Positions 16,543 through 24,810 of a stretch of DNA of 50,351 bases are shown here, piece after piece. This DNA is from Bacteroidota bacterium (GTDB lineage Bacteria; Bacteroidota; Bacteroidia; Bacteroidales; VadinHA17). Below the pieces are notes generated by a model, which was given only the letters and a program-made list of their open reading frames with translations, did no database searches and was not told the DNA's origin. Made by a program: the position numbers and the translations under genes. How positions within the stretch are numbered: position 1 is the stretch's first letter; each line of letters starts with the position of its first letter. Location: assembly GCA_011042635.1 (NCBI GenBank), contig DQWH01000099.1, forward strand, positions 1 through 50,351. Reading direction: 5' to 3'.

Positions 16543-17816
16543 GGGAACCCCTGCGCACCATGAACAGAAAGGATTTTGAACTGCTTGCCCCGGCCGGTTC
16601 GCGCGAATCGCTGAGGGCCGCCATACAGGCAGGGGCGGATGCCGTCTATTTTGGCGTGGAAAAGCTGAATATGCGGGCCAGGTCGTCTCAGCAATTTCGG
16701 TTGGATGAATTGGAGGCCGTGGTTGGTTTGTGCCATGAACACAGGGTGCGGGCCTATCTTACACTGAATGTGATTGTGTATGATCACGAGCTTGATGAAG
16801 TGCGTCGGATCATCGACAGGGCCAGAGATGCCGGTATCGACGCCATCATTGCCACCGATATGGCTGTGATAGCCTATGCCCGCTCAGCCGGCCTGGAAGT
16901 TCACCTTTCCACCCAGGTCAATATCAGCAATATCGAAACGGTCATTTTTTTTTCCGGCCTGGCCGATGTGATGGTTCTGGCCCGTGAACTGAGTCTGGAA
17001 CAGGTTAAGAATCTGCACCGGCTGATGGAAGAACAAAATATCCTGGGCCCTTCCGGGAAGCCTGTCCGGCTGGAAATATTTGTCCACGGGGCTTTGTGTA
17101 TGGCCGTTTCAGGGAAATGTTATCTCAGCCTGCATGAGATGGATTCATCAGCCAACCGGGGAAAATGCCTGCAAACCTGCCGGAAGCCCTATACGGTGAT
17201 CAATCGCGAGACAGGGTATGAACTGGATGTTGATCATGAATACATTATGTCTCCCAAAGACTTGATGACTATACACTTTCTGAACAAGATTCTGGATGCG
17301 GGGGTTCGCGTACTGAAAATCGAGGGACGGGCCAGAGGCCCTGAATATGTCAAAACCGTAACGGCCTGTTATAATGAAGCCCTTGATGCTTATTGCCAGG
17401 GAGATTATTCGGAAGAAAAAATACGGCTCTGGAAAGAACGCTTGGCTACGGTATTCAACCGGGGATTCTGGGATGGGTATTACCTGGGACAGAAGTTGGG
17501 GGAATGGTCGGGGCGTTACGGTTCAAGGGCTACCATGCGGAAGATCCGGGTGGGGAAAGTAAGCAATTATTATACAAAACTGCGGGTGGTGGAGGTCAGA
17601 CTGGAAAGCGGCGCTTTGAGGAACAACGAAAAGGTTCTTTTTATTGGGCACACAACGGGTGTGGTCGAAACCTTCGTGAAAGGGCTACGTGTAGATGATA
17701 TGGCGGTGGAGGAAGCTTCGAAAGGAATGATCTGCACTTTCCGGGTAGATGAACCGCTGCGCCGTTCCGACCAGGTATACCGATGGGTAGAAGCACGGTT
17801 TGTCATGCAGCAGTAA
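16539..17816 (+). CDS. U32 family peptidase-like protein, related to tRNA hydroxylation protein TrhP
   Basis: This 425-residue protein has the U32 core: 'FELLAPAGSRESLRAAIQAGADAVYFGV', 'EIFVHGALCMAVSGKCYLS' and 'SANRGKCLQTCRKPY', followed by 'LKIEGRARGPEYV' and a C-terminal beta-barrel-like domain. The cysteines in these motifs form the putative iron-sulfur site of TrhP (YegQ), which uses prephenate-derived hydroxylation of tRNA uridine 34. Older annotation calls the family collagenase-like. TrhP-like function is more likely for a cytoplasmic protein without a signal peptide. The ATG at 16539 overlaps the kinase stop as ATGA; ATG 16560 (MNRKDFELLAPAG) matches homologues equally well. Confidence 0.88.
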   Translation: MREPLRTMNRKDFELLAPAGSRESLRAAIQAGADAVYFGVEKLNMRARSSQQFRLDELEAVVGLCHEHRVRAYLTLNVIVYDHELDEVRRIIDRARDAGIDAIIATDMAVIAYARSAGLEVHLSTQVNISNIETVIFFSGLADVMVLARELSLEQVKNLHRLMEEQNILGPSGKPVRLEIFVHGALCMAVSGKCYLSLHEMDSSANRGKCLQTCRKPYTVINRETGYELDVDHEYIMSPKDLMTIHFLNKILDAGVRVLKIEGRARGPEYVKTVTACYNEALDAYCQGDYSEEKIRLWKERLATVFNRGFWDGYYLGQKLGEWSGRYGSRATMRKIRVGKVSNYYTKLRVVEVRLESGALRNNEKVLFIGHTTGVVETFVKGLRVDDMAVEEASKGMICTFRVDEPLRRSDQVYRWVEARFVMQQ

Positions 17817-17835
17817 CAGAGAATACGGAAGGTGA

Positions 17836-18552
17836 TCAGATTTCCGCCCGGTGGATAAATTGCAGGTATTTTCCCCTCAGTTGAATGGCTCGTTCTGGGG
17901 TCTGATCACGGGCCCAGATACGGATGAGCTCAACCGGGCCTTCGTATCGGTACATCATTCCCAGTGCCGCATCAAAATTGCTGTTATCCACATTGTTCTT
18001 TACGTCGCGGGTGATGGCCTCAAATGATTTCCAGCGGAGAAGGACAGGAATTTCGAGGTAGAACTGTTCCGCCTCCTGAAGATCCCTGAAAACGCCGGGG
18101 GCCGTTTCTTCAACCAGAAAATAACGGTGAACTTTAATTCTGGCTGAACCCTCCAGCCTTTTGAATTTTATGAAACGGATCCCTGCATCTTTGTACAGGC
18201 CCTGCAATTCGGTGATCATTTCAAAGCTTTCCAGGAATTTGATGCGGATGGCATGGTAGCGTTTGTTCCTGATTTCAATTTCAGCCGGTGTGCCGCTGAA
18301 ACGATAGGGAAAGCTTTTATGTATCTGCCTGGATAATCTGGCAATTTCTTCAAAATCATATCCGTTTTTTACCATCAGGTAGATATTTCTTGGCTTGAGT
18401 GAGGTGGGAACATGTTTCCCGTGGTAGCCGGGAAAAGGCTCCAGGCTTTCCATTACCAGGGTGTTTCCCATTACGTAGTACTGCACCGGAGAAAGGTCCT
18501 CGACCTTGAGAATATAACCGATGCTTTCTATCCGGGTGGCAGGGCTATTCAT
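17836..18552 (-). CDS. Conserved hypothetical protein
   Basis: This protein of about 238 residues is not one I recognise. It has no signal peptide or membrane segment and reads as a soluble alpha/beta protein. It has basic-aromatic stretches such as 'KPRNIYLMVKNGYDF' and 'RNKRYHAIRIKFLESFEMI'. A C-terminal 'YEGPVELIRIWARDQTPERAIQLRGKYLQFIHR' segment looks conserved. The track begins at a GTG; I use the ATG three bases later. It follows mnmH on the same strand after a 65-base gap that contains a terminator-like structure, so it may be transcribed separately. Confidence 0.7.
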   Translation of the reverse strand: MNSPATRIESIGYILKVEDLSPVQYYVMGNTLVMESLEPFPGYHGKHVPTSLKPRNIYLMVKNGYDFEEIARLSRQIHKSFPYRFSGTPAEIEIRNKRYHAIRIKFLESFEMITELQGLYKDAGIRFIKFKRLEGSARIKVHRYFLVEETAPGVFRDLQEAEQFYLEIPVLLRWKSFEAITRDVKNNVDNSNFDAALGMMYRYEGPVELIRIWARDQTPERAIQLRGKYLQFIHRAEI

Positions 18553-18582
18553 CACAGGGTTCTGTTTCGTAATGAAAAATTA

Positions 18583-18615
18583 CAAAAAAAAAGATGAAAT
18601 ATCAATCTTTCGATT
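18583..18615 (-). terminator. Possible terminator after mnmH
   Basis: On the minus strand, directly after the mnmH stop, AATC-GAAA-GATT forms a small hairpin inside a GAAAT...ATTTC repeat. A run of nine T residues follows. The stem is short, so termination may be partial. Confidence 0.4.
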
Positions 18616-18617
18616 TC

Positions 18618-19664
18618 TCACACAGGCAGATGCAGTTTCTCTTTCTGTTTTAGCAGATAGATGACATGAAGAGCGGTTTTCCGGGGATCACCATGGTTGG
18701 AATGTACGGTAAACAGAGTGTCCGGATCGCGTCTGCTCAGACCGTACTGGTAGGCCTTATCGTAATATTGCAGGGCAATATCAGCTACCGTATGGAAATC
18801 TTTTTGCTCCAGGGCCCTCATTGCCCGTTGCCATCGTTCGCCTCCCAGTTTTTTACGGATTCGGGTTAGGCTGTCTTTTAAAAGTTCCGGATCGAATCCG
18901 GCATATTCCTCTACCAGGTGTTCTATTCTGACGGAACGAGGAACATCCAGCACAATGACCGGGGCTTTTTTCATCTGACGGAACCATTCATCGGGAATTT
19001 GCACCGAGCCGATGGATTTGCTTTCGTCTTCCACCAGTATCACACGGGCAGGATCCAATGTTCTGAATACCTGAAATAGGTCATTTTCGAACTGCTCGGT
19101 GGCGGGTTGTGCAGGTTGCCCCAGGGCTCCGAATGCAGATCCCCTGTGGCATGCCAGATTTTCCAGGTCAATAGCCTGGATCCCTTCCTTTTTGAGTTCA
19201 TTCAGCACTCTGGTTTTTCCGGAACCGGTCATTCCGCCAATAACAATAAGGGGAACAGGTGTTTGCAAAGATGCTTTGAGGTAACGGCGATACGACCGGT
19301 ATCCGCCTTCCAGCGTAGCCACCGGTATTCCTGCCGTACGGAACAGCCAGGCCATGGAAGCGCTACGCATGCCTCCTCTCCAGCAATACATCAGTAATCC
19401 CCTGTCACCTGCTACTTCCCAGGCTTTCCTTACATATTCGGCCATATGGGGCCCGGCAATTTCGAAACCCTTCATCATAGCGGCTTTTCTTGATACCTGC
19501 TTGTAGGCAGTGCCCACCGCTGACCGTTCTTCATCGTTGAAAAGGGGAATATTAAACGCTCCGGGGAAATGTCCGCGGGTAAATTCTGCGGGTGAACGGA
19601 CGTCCACCACGGGCAGGTTGCCTGACAGAGCAAGAAAACCTTTGATGTCCAGGATCGGTTTCAT
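18618..19664 (-). CDS. mnmH: tRNA 2-selenouridine synthase
   Basis: This 348-residue protein (also called SelU/YbbB) replaces sulfur with selenium in 2-thiouridine at the wobble position of certain tRNAs, using selenophosphate. The N-terminal rhodanese domain has the catalytic Cys94 in 'LMYCWRGGMRSASM'. The P-loop domain has 'GGMTGSGKT' (about 143-151) and 'DLENLACHRGSAFG', which are diagnostic. The ORF is open 20 codons further upstream to an ATG at 19724 that overlaps the hybrid kinase stop by eight bases. I prefer ATG 19664 (MKPILDIKGFLAL) because it aligns with E. coli SelU. Selenophosphate synthase is not in the window. Confidence 0.9.
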   Translation of the reverse strand: MKPILDIKGFLALSGNLPVVDVRSPAEFTRGHFPGAFNIPLFNDEERSAVGTAYKQVSRKAAMMKGFEIAGPHMAEYVRKAWEVAGDRGLLMYCWRGGMRSASMAWLFRTAGIPVATLEGGYRSYRRYLKASLQTPVPLIVIGGMTGSGKTRVLNELKKEGIQAIDLENLACHRGSAFGALGQPAQPATEQFENDLFQVFRTLDPARVILVEDESKSIGSVQIPDEWFRQMKKAPVIVLDVPRSVRIEHLVEEYAGFDPELLKDSLTRIRKKLGGERWQRAMRALEQKDFHTVADIALQYYDKAYQYGLSRRDPDTLFTVHSNHGDPRKTALHVIYLLKQKEKLHLPV

Positions 19665-19716
19665 TAGTTCCACTCCTTGAAAAGATACCCTGTACTGATC
19701 AGGCAAATTACCATAC

Positions 19717-22611
19717 TCAGTCATTCGGTGCTTCGGAAAAATAACGAATCAGCACCCTTTTGATTTCATCTACCTTGATGGGTTTTGAAATGAAATCATT
19801 CATGCTGGTGTGATTTGACTTTACCCTGCTTTCCTGGTTGGTATCAGCGGTAACAGCAATGATGGGCATCTCCTTTCCGTGTTTTCTCAATTCGTCAGCT
19901 GCTTCAAAACCATCCATTTCGGGCATCATCACATCCATGAAGATAATGTCATAGGTTCTGGCGGCCGTTTTTTCAATGACCTCCTTTCCGTCAGCAGCCG
20001 TATCGATTTCATAGCCCAGGTTCTTGAAAATGGCCTGGGCTACTTTCTGGTTAATAAAATTGTCATCGGCCACCAGGATAGATATGTCCTTTTTAATTTT
20101 CATAAGGGGTGGAGTTTTTCCTTCTTCAGATTCGATATAGGGGAAGTTATCCTGAATGATATCGAATAATTCGGATGATTCAAAAGGTTCAATGATATAA
20201 TAATCCACACCAAGTCTTCGAGCTCGTATCTGATTGTTCCGTTCGTTATGTGAACTGATCAGTATGATTAAAAATTCAGTGGTTAATCCTTCCTCCTTAA
20301 ACCGTTTCAGAACCCTGAATCCGTCAAAGGTCCGGGTATGTTTAATAATGATAGCCTTGTATTTTTCAAGTTTCTGAACCGCATTGTTCTTGATCAGATC
20401 AATGGTGTTATCCTGGTAAAAATTCAGATAGGTTGAAACCCCGAAATTGTGCAGGGTTTTTAAAAGATAATTATCATTCGTGTTTTTCTCAAGAATAATC
20501 AGGGTCTTGATATGGTGGTATTTTTTAACATTTTTACATTCGATGTTTTTTTTCAGTTTTTCATTGGAAAATACCGTTACGGTAAAGACGAATCTTGTGC
20601 CGGGAAGGTTAGAACTGTTTGACGGCGAAGAAGGACTTTCAACTCGGATCCGGCCGTTCATCATTTCCACCAGCTGTTTGGAGATGGTGGTTCCCAGCCC
20701 CATACCTCCGTATTTTCTGGAGGCCGAGTTATCTCCCTGCCTGAACGATCCGAATACCTCTTCCAGTTTTTCCTGAGGAATCCCGATCCCTGTGTCTTCC
20801 ACCACGAAGCGCAAAACAATGACCCTGTCCCTGTCCTCTGTTTTTGTGATATTTACCTGGATAGATCCCGAAGGAGTAAATTTGACGGCATTGTCCAGCA
20901 GGTTTGACAATACCTGTCGTATTCTGAAAGGATCACCTATCAGCTCATCGGGAACTGCGGGATCAATATCGATTTTCAGGTCGATGTTCTTTTCTTCGGC
21001 TCTGCCATGAAAGAGTTGGTAAACAATATCCATTTCTTTTCTCAGGAAGAAGGGGATTTCTTCCAGCATCATTTTGCCGGCTTCAATTTTCGAGAAATCG
21101 AGAATGTCGGCAATGACCGACAAAAGCAATTCGGCCGATTTCTTGATTGAGTGAACTGTCTCAGCCTGTTCTCGGGATAATTTGTTCCGTTTCAGGGCTT
21201 CGGTCATTCCCATGATACCATGCAAGGGGGTGCGTATTTCATGGCTCATCTTGGCCAGAAAATCTGATTTGGCCTGGTTGGCCGCCGCTTCCTGTTTTCT
21301 GGCCCGCTCAATGGGAGTAATATCCATCAGGGCTTCCAGGAATATATCTTCTCCCTTCAGATGCAGGGGGATCTCTTTCCGGTAAAGCACCACTTCTTCC
21401 TCGTCCTTTTTGTAATGCAGTACGTGTTCCTGGGCAAAGGGCGAGTAATTATCCTTTTCCTGGGTTTCCTCGGATGAAAGGAATGTTTCGGGGAATAATG
21501 CGCCGGTCATTTGTTCCGGACTCGTTTTGAAAAGACGGCCTGCTGTTCTGTTCGTGTTTCTGATCCGTTTATCGGGTCCCAGGATCAGAATTCCGATGGG
21601 AAGTGATTCCACCATATTCTTAAGCGCATTTTCCGATTCCCTGAGTTTCTTTTCTTCTCTGTTTTTCTGCTTGATTACGGAAAGAAAAATGAAAATGATC
21701 AGACCAACCAGGAACAACGTGATTCCGGCAATCAACAGGGCGTTGATTATAATGGCCTCCTTGATATAATCGGTTTGAAGGGAGAATACCACACCGTATT
21801 CCTGTTTCATAATGCGCGTGGGCAGATACACCGAAATCACTTCCTCCTGAAAGGCTTTCCCCCGGAATTCTCCTCTTACTTCGTGCTGCAGGTCTCCCAT
21901 AAAACCATCGGAAAGGTCGCCGGTAATTTTAAATAATTCCGGAACCTCAAATGTTTCGTCGGTGAGATTGTTCAGAATAATGTTCCCTTTGCTGTCAATC
22001 AGCCATTGCCACTGAATATCCTCCACATGATATTTGCTGAATATATCATAGATGAACGTTTCTATGTTCAGGGTAACTTCAATGTTCCCCACTACCTGGT
22101 TGTCTTTTATGATGGGTAGATAATAGAGAAAAAAACTTATGTCGGGAACGATTTCATCCCGGTTGCGGAGTTCTTTCTGTGTGTTCGTGGTGAAAAAATC
22201 AATTTTCAGCTCGCGCTGGGAATTGGGTGCATAGAAACGCCTGGCAGCGGATACCCCTGTCTCCATATCTTTGTACAGGTTGGCAACATTCTGCCGGTTG
22301 TCATATACAAGAATGTTGTTAACCAGGGTTGAGTAGTTGGCAAATAAAAGCTCAAGTTTCTGAATACCCGATTCACGAATGGCAGGGTCTGAAAAAAAAC
22401 GGGGAAAATCTTCTGAAAATAAGATATAATTCAGTTCATTTTCAAAATCATCTGCCCGTTTTTCAATTTCATAGCTGCATATCTGTGTTTGATTAATCAG
22501 GAAATTCTTCTGAAAATCAGTTTGTTGTCGGTATATGTCAAAGTAATAGTAGAGATTAACCACCAGAATGGTGATAATTACCAGGGAAATAGATATGTAT
22601 ATTTTACGCAT
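19717..22611 (-). CDS. Hybrid sensor histidine kinase with two receiver domains
   Basis: In this 964-residue protein the order is: membrane helix (5-23), large extracytoplasmic sensor domain (about 24-285, Cache-like in appearance), membrane helix (286-313), PAS domain (about 326-435), HisKA with H457 in 'MSHEIRTPLHGIMGM', HATPase (about 555-680), receiver-like domain 1 (about 702-822) and receiver 2 (about 843-960). Receiver 2 is intact: acidic pair D849/D850, D893 in 'IIFMDVMMPEMDG' and a late Lys in 'ISKPI'. Receiver 1 has lost its acceptor: 'KAIIIKHTRTFDGF' has Lys/His where Asp should be. The output partner is unknown. Its stop overlaps an upstream ATG of mnmH. Confidence 0.93.
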   Translation of the reverse strand: MRKIYISISLVIITILVVNLYYYFDIYRQQTDFQKNFLINQTQICSYEIEKRADDFENELNYILFSEDFPRFFSDPAIRESGIQKLELLFANYSTLVNNILVYDNRQNVANLYKDMETGVSAARRFYAPNSQRELKIDFFTTNTQKELRNRDEIVPDISFFLYYLPIIKDNQVVGNIEVTLNIETFIYDIFSKYHVEDIQWQWLIDSKGNIILNNLTDETFEVPELFKITGDLSDGFMGDLQHEVRGEFRGKAFQEEVISVYLPTRIMKQEYGVVFSLQTDYIKEAIIINALLIAGITLFLVGLIIFIFLSVIKQKNREEKKLRESENALKNMVESLPIGILILGPDKRIRNTNRTAGRLFKTSPEQMTGALFPETFLSSEETQEKDNYSPFAQEHVLHYKKDEEEVVLYRKEIPLHLKGEDIFLEALMDITPIERARKQEAAANQAKSDFLAKMSHEIRTPLHGIMGMTEALKRNKLSREQAETVHSIKKSAELLLSVIADILDFSKIEAGKMMLEEIPFFLRKEMDIVYQLFHGRAEEKNIDLKIDIDPAVPDELIGDPFRIRQVLSNLLDNAVKFTPSGSIQVNITKTEDRDRVIVLRFVVEDTGIGIPQEKLEEVFGSFRQGDNSASRKYGGMGLGTTISKQLVEMMNGRIRVESPSSPSNSSNLPGTRFVFTVTVFSNEKLKKNIECKNVKKYHHIKTLIILEKNTNDNYLLKTLHNFGVSTYLNFYQDNTIDLIKNNAVQKLEKYKAIIIKHTRTFDGFRVLKRFKEEGLTTEFLIILISSHNERNNQIRARRLGVDYYIIEPFESSELFDIIQDNFPYIESEEGKTPPLMKIKKDISILVADDNFINQKVAQAIFKNLGYEIDTAADGKEVIEKTAARTYDIIFMDVMMPEMDGFEAADELRKHGKEMPIIAVTADTNQESRVKSNHTSMNDFISKPIKVDEIKRVLIRYFSEAPND

Positions 22612-22798
22612 ACCAGCCTGTGGTATTGAGAATGAGCGGTATAAAATATCTTATCTAAAAATATGGTTTATATAACAATGTTAAAAGTCTTGAAAATAAA
22701 TATTATGAATGCTTTAATTATTCTGACATTTTTATACAGACATTAAATATAACATTCATGACGATACATTCTTCTGCGAAGAAGGAAAAATCTTTCAT
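22612..22798. other. AT-rich spacer between the hybrid kinase and rsgA
   Basis: This 187-base spacer contains no ORF I can support. It holds a small hairpin at 22769-22783 (TTCTTC-TGC-GAAGAA) and an inverted repeat TACCA-GCCTG-TGGTA at 22611-22625 overlapping the kinase start codon. A run of TATTTTA-like sequence on the minus strand may include the kinase promoter, but no consensus pair is convincing. Confidence 0.5.
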
Positions 22799-23728
22799 TC
22801 AGGACCTGTACTTTTCCCCTTCGTTTTCTTCCATCATGTTGATATAAGATACGTACCGGGAGTAGGCTATGGTGCCTTTTGTTACCGCTTCCTTTACAGC
22901 ACAGCCCGGTTCATCCATGTGCAGGCAGTTGTGATAACGGCACCTGTCGGAAAAACGGAAAATCTCCCTGAAAAAATGAAAAATTTCTTCCTTGTCCATG
23001 TCTACCATACCAAACCCTTTAATGCCCGGCGTATCGATAACATAACCTCCGTTTTTCATGGCAAACATTTCAGGGAATGTGGTGGTGTGTTTTCCACTCT
23101 GATGGTAATTTGAAATTTCCCCTGTTTTCAGGTTCAGATCGGTGTCAATGAGGTTCAAGAGGGTGGTTTTTCCCACCCCCGAATGACCGGCAATCAGAGT
23201 AAACCGGTTTTGCAGTAATTCCTGAAGCTCATCCAGGCCTTCCTTCCGGGGAGCACTCGAGGTAAAGCAGTGGTAATCCAATGATCGGTAGAGGGTAAGC
23301 CAGTATTCCAGCTCTTTCATTTCCTCCTGATCGTACAGATCGGTCTTGTTGAAAAGCAAATGGACCGGGATTCTGTAGGCTTCGGCAGATGCCAGGAAAC
23401 GGTCGATGAATACGGTTGTGGTCACCGGCAGCTTCAGGGTAATGATCAGGATCGCCTGGTCGATGTTGGCTGCCAGAATCTGAGCCTTGCGCGACAGGTT
23501 GGGTGATTTTCTGATGATGTAATTTTTTCTCTCATAAATGTGGGTGATCAGTCCGGATGGTTCATTTTCAACGGGAATCACTTCCACATGGTCTCCCACC
23601 GCCACAGGATTGGTGATCTCCATGCCCGAGGTGCGGAATTTTCCCCGGATCCTGCAGGGAATAATCCGGTCATCTCCCAGTTTCACCCGGTACCAGCTGC
23701 CGGTCGATTTGATAACCAAGCCTTTCAT
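22799..23728 (-). CDS. rsgA: Ribosome small subunit-dependent GTPase A
   Basis: This 309-residue circularly permuted GTPase acts in late 30S subunit maturation. It has an N-terminal OB-fold ('VKLGDDRIIPCRIRGKFR'), then the G motifs in permuted order: G4 'NKTD', G1 'GHSGVGKTT' and G3 'DTPG'. The C-terminal zinc-binding segment is 'CRYHNCLHMDEPGC'. Length and motifs match RsgA (YjeQ). It is divergent from the exonuclease gene across a 106-base spacer. Confidence 0.96.
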   Translation of the reverse strand: MKGLVIKSTGSWYRVKLGDDRIIPCRIRGKFRTSGMEITNPVAVGDHVEVIPVENEPSGLITHIYERKNYIIRKSPNLSRKAQILAANIDQAILIITLKLPVTTTVFIDRFLASAEAYRIPVHLLFNKTDLYDQEEMKELEYWLTLYRSLDYHCFTSSAPRKEGLDELQELLQNRFTLIAGHSGVGKTTLLNLIDTDLNLKTGEISNYHQSGKHTTTFPEMFAMKNGGYVIDTPGIKGFGMVDMDKEEIFHFFREIFRFSDRCRYHNCLHMDEPGCAVKEAVTKGTIAYSRYVSYINMMEENEGEKYRS

Positions 23729-23834
23729 CTAATTACATTTCTGCAAAATTACGACTTATTCCCAATTAATTCGCGAACCGGCCGCTGACGGATCGTGTGA
23801 AATCATTATCTTCAGCACAAAATGTTTTCAAATC

Positions 23835-24608
23835 ATGGATGTGGAGATATATTCATATAACCTGAACGGGATGCGGTCAGCCATCAGGAAAGGTTTTATC
23901 GAATGGCTGAGAGAAACGCAGCCCGATATCCTGTGCGTACAGGAACTTAAGGCTTCGCCCGACCAGATGGACACGAAACCCATGGAGGAGATGGGGTACA
24001 ATCTGTACTGGCATCCGGCTGAGAAAAAGGGGTACAGCGGTGTGGCCGTTTTTTCCAGAATACCGGCTACCCGGGTGGTTACCGGAATGGGAGAACCGGA
24101 ATTCGACAGGGAGGGAAGAGTCCTCCGAATGGATCTGGATTCGCTCACGCTGGTGTCTGTTTATATCCCTTCGGGAACCACGGGTGATATCCGTCAGCAG
24201 ATCAAAATGAAATTTCTGGAATCGTTCCTGCATTTTCTGAAGGACCTGAAGCAGGAACGTCCCCGGTTGATTGTCTCCGGGGATTTCAATATATGTCATA
24301 AACCTATTGATATCAATCATCCGGAGAGACACCAGAAATCTTCGGGGTTTTTACCCGAAGAGCGGGAATGGATGGACAGGCTGGTTGAAAGCGGTTTTAT
24401 TGACAGTTTCAGGATGTTTCATGATGAGCCGGAACAATACACCTGGTGGAGTTTCCGGGCCAATTCAAGGGAAAAGAACCTCGGCTGGAGGATAGATTAT
24501 CATATGATTACCGAACCGCTGCGGAATGCTGTGAAAGAATCTGCCATTCATCCCGAGGTAGTTCATTCCGACCATTGTCCTGTCAGTATCCGGCTGAAGA
24601 CAGACTGA
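23835..24608 (+). CDS. xth: Exodeoxyribonuclease III
   Basis: This 257-residue enzyme of the AP endonuclease/ExoIII family cuts at abasic sites and trims 3' ends in base excision repair. Visible active-site motifs are 'LCVQELKAS' (metal-binding Glu), '[14 protein letters not shown]' (Asp/Asn) and the C-terminal 'DYHMIT' and '[10 protein letters not shown]' (Asp/His). Length and motif order match bacterial ExoIII. It is monocistronic, with about 200 bases before the next gene. Confidence 0.95.
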   Translation: MDVEIYSYNLNGMRSAIRKGFIEWLRETQPDILCVQELKASPDQMDTKPMEEMGYNLYWHPAEKKGYSGVAVFSRIPATRVVTGMGEPEFDREGRVLRMDLDSLTLVSVYIPSGTTGDIRQQIKMKFLESFLHFLKDLKQERPRLIVSGDFNICHKPIDINHPERHQKSSGFLPEEREWMDRLVESGFIDSFRMFHDEPEQYTWWSFRANSREKNLGWRIDYHMITEPLRNAVKESAIHPEVVHSDHCPVSIRLKTD

Positions 24609-24732
24609 TGCAGCCATGCGGAAAATTTTTTTATGAATAGGTTGCTGATGTTAAAAATAATGATGCAGGATGAAGGTACTTCTTTACAGAAGTATGTAAT
24701 AATGTAACTCCGTATTATGTTGGGTGCTGATA

Positions 24733-24760
24733 TTTGAAAAAGGTTTTTTTCTTAGTTTTA
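24733..24760 (+). promoter_or_regulatory. Probable promoter of the antiporter gene
   Basis: TTTG at 24733 and TAGTTTTA at 24753 (seven of eight to TAnnTTTG) are separated by 16 bases. They lie about 50 bases before the start codon, within the 202-base spacer after xth. The rest of that spacer shows no ORF or strong structure. Confidence 0.45.
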
Positions 24761-24810
24761 CCTACTGTTACATCATTCTTTAACTAACCGGGGCCGCAAG
24801 CAGCACATTC

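Noticed and set aside
22769-22783. TTCTTC-TGC-GAAGAA hairpin as a terminator of rsgA
   Set aside because: It has a short stem, and no T-run follows on the minus strand.
24709-24740. GTAAC in the spacer before the antiporter gene as a third ECF promoter
   Set aside because: GTAACTCC lacks the TTTTC extension and no CGTC occurs 16 or 17 bases downstream.
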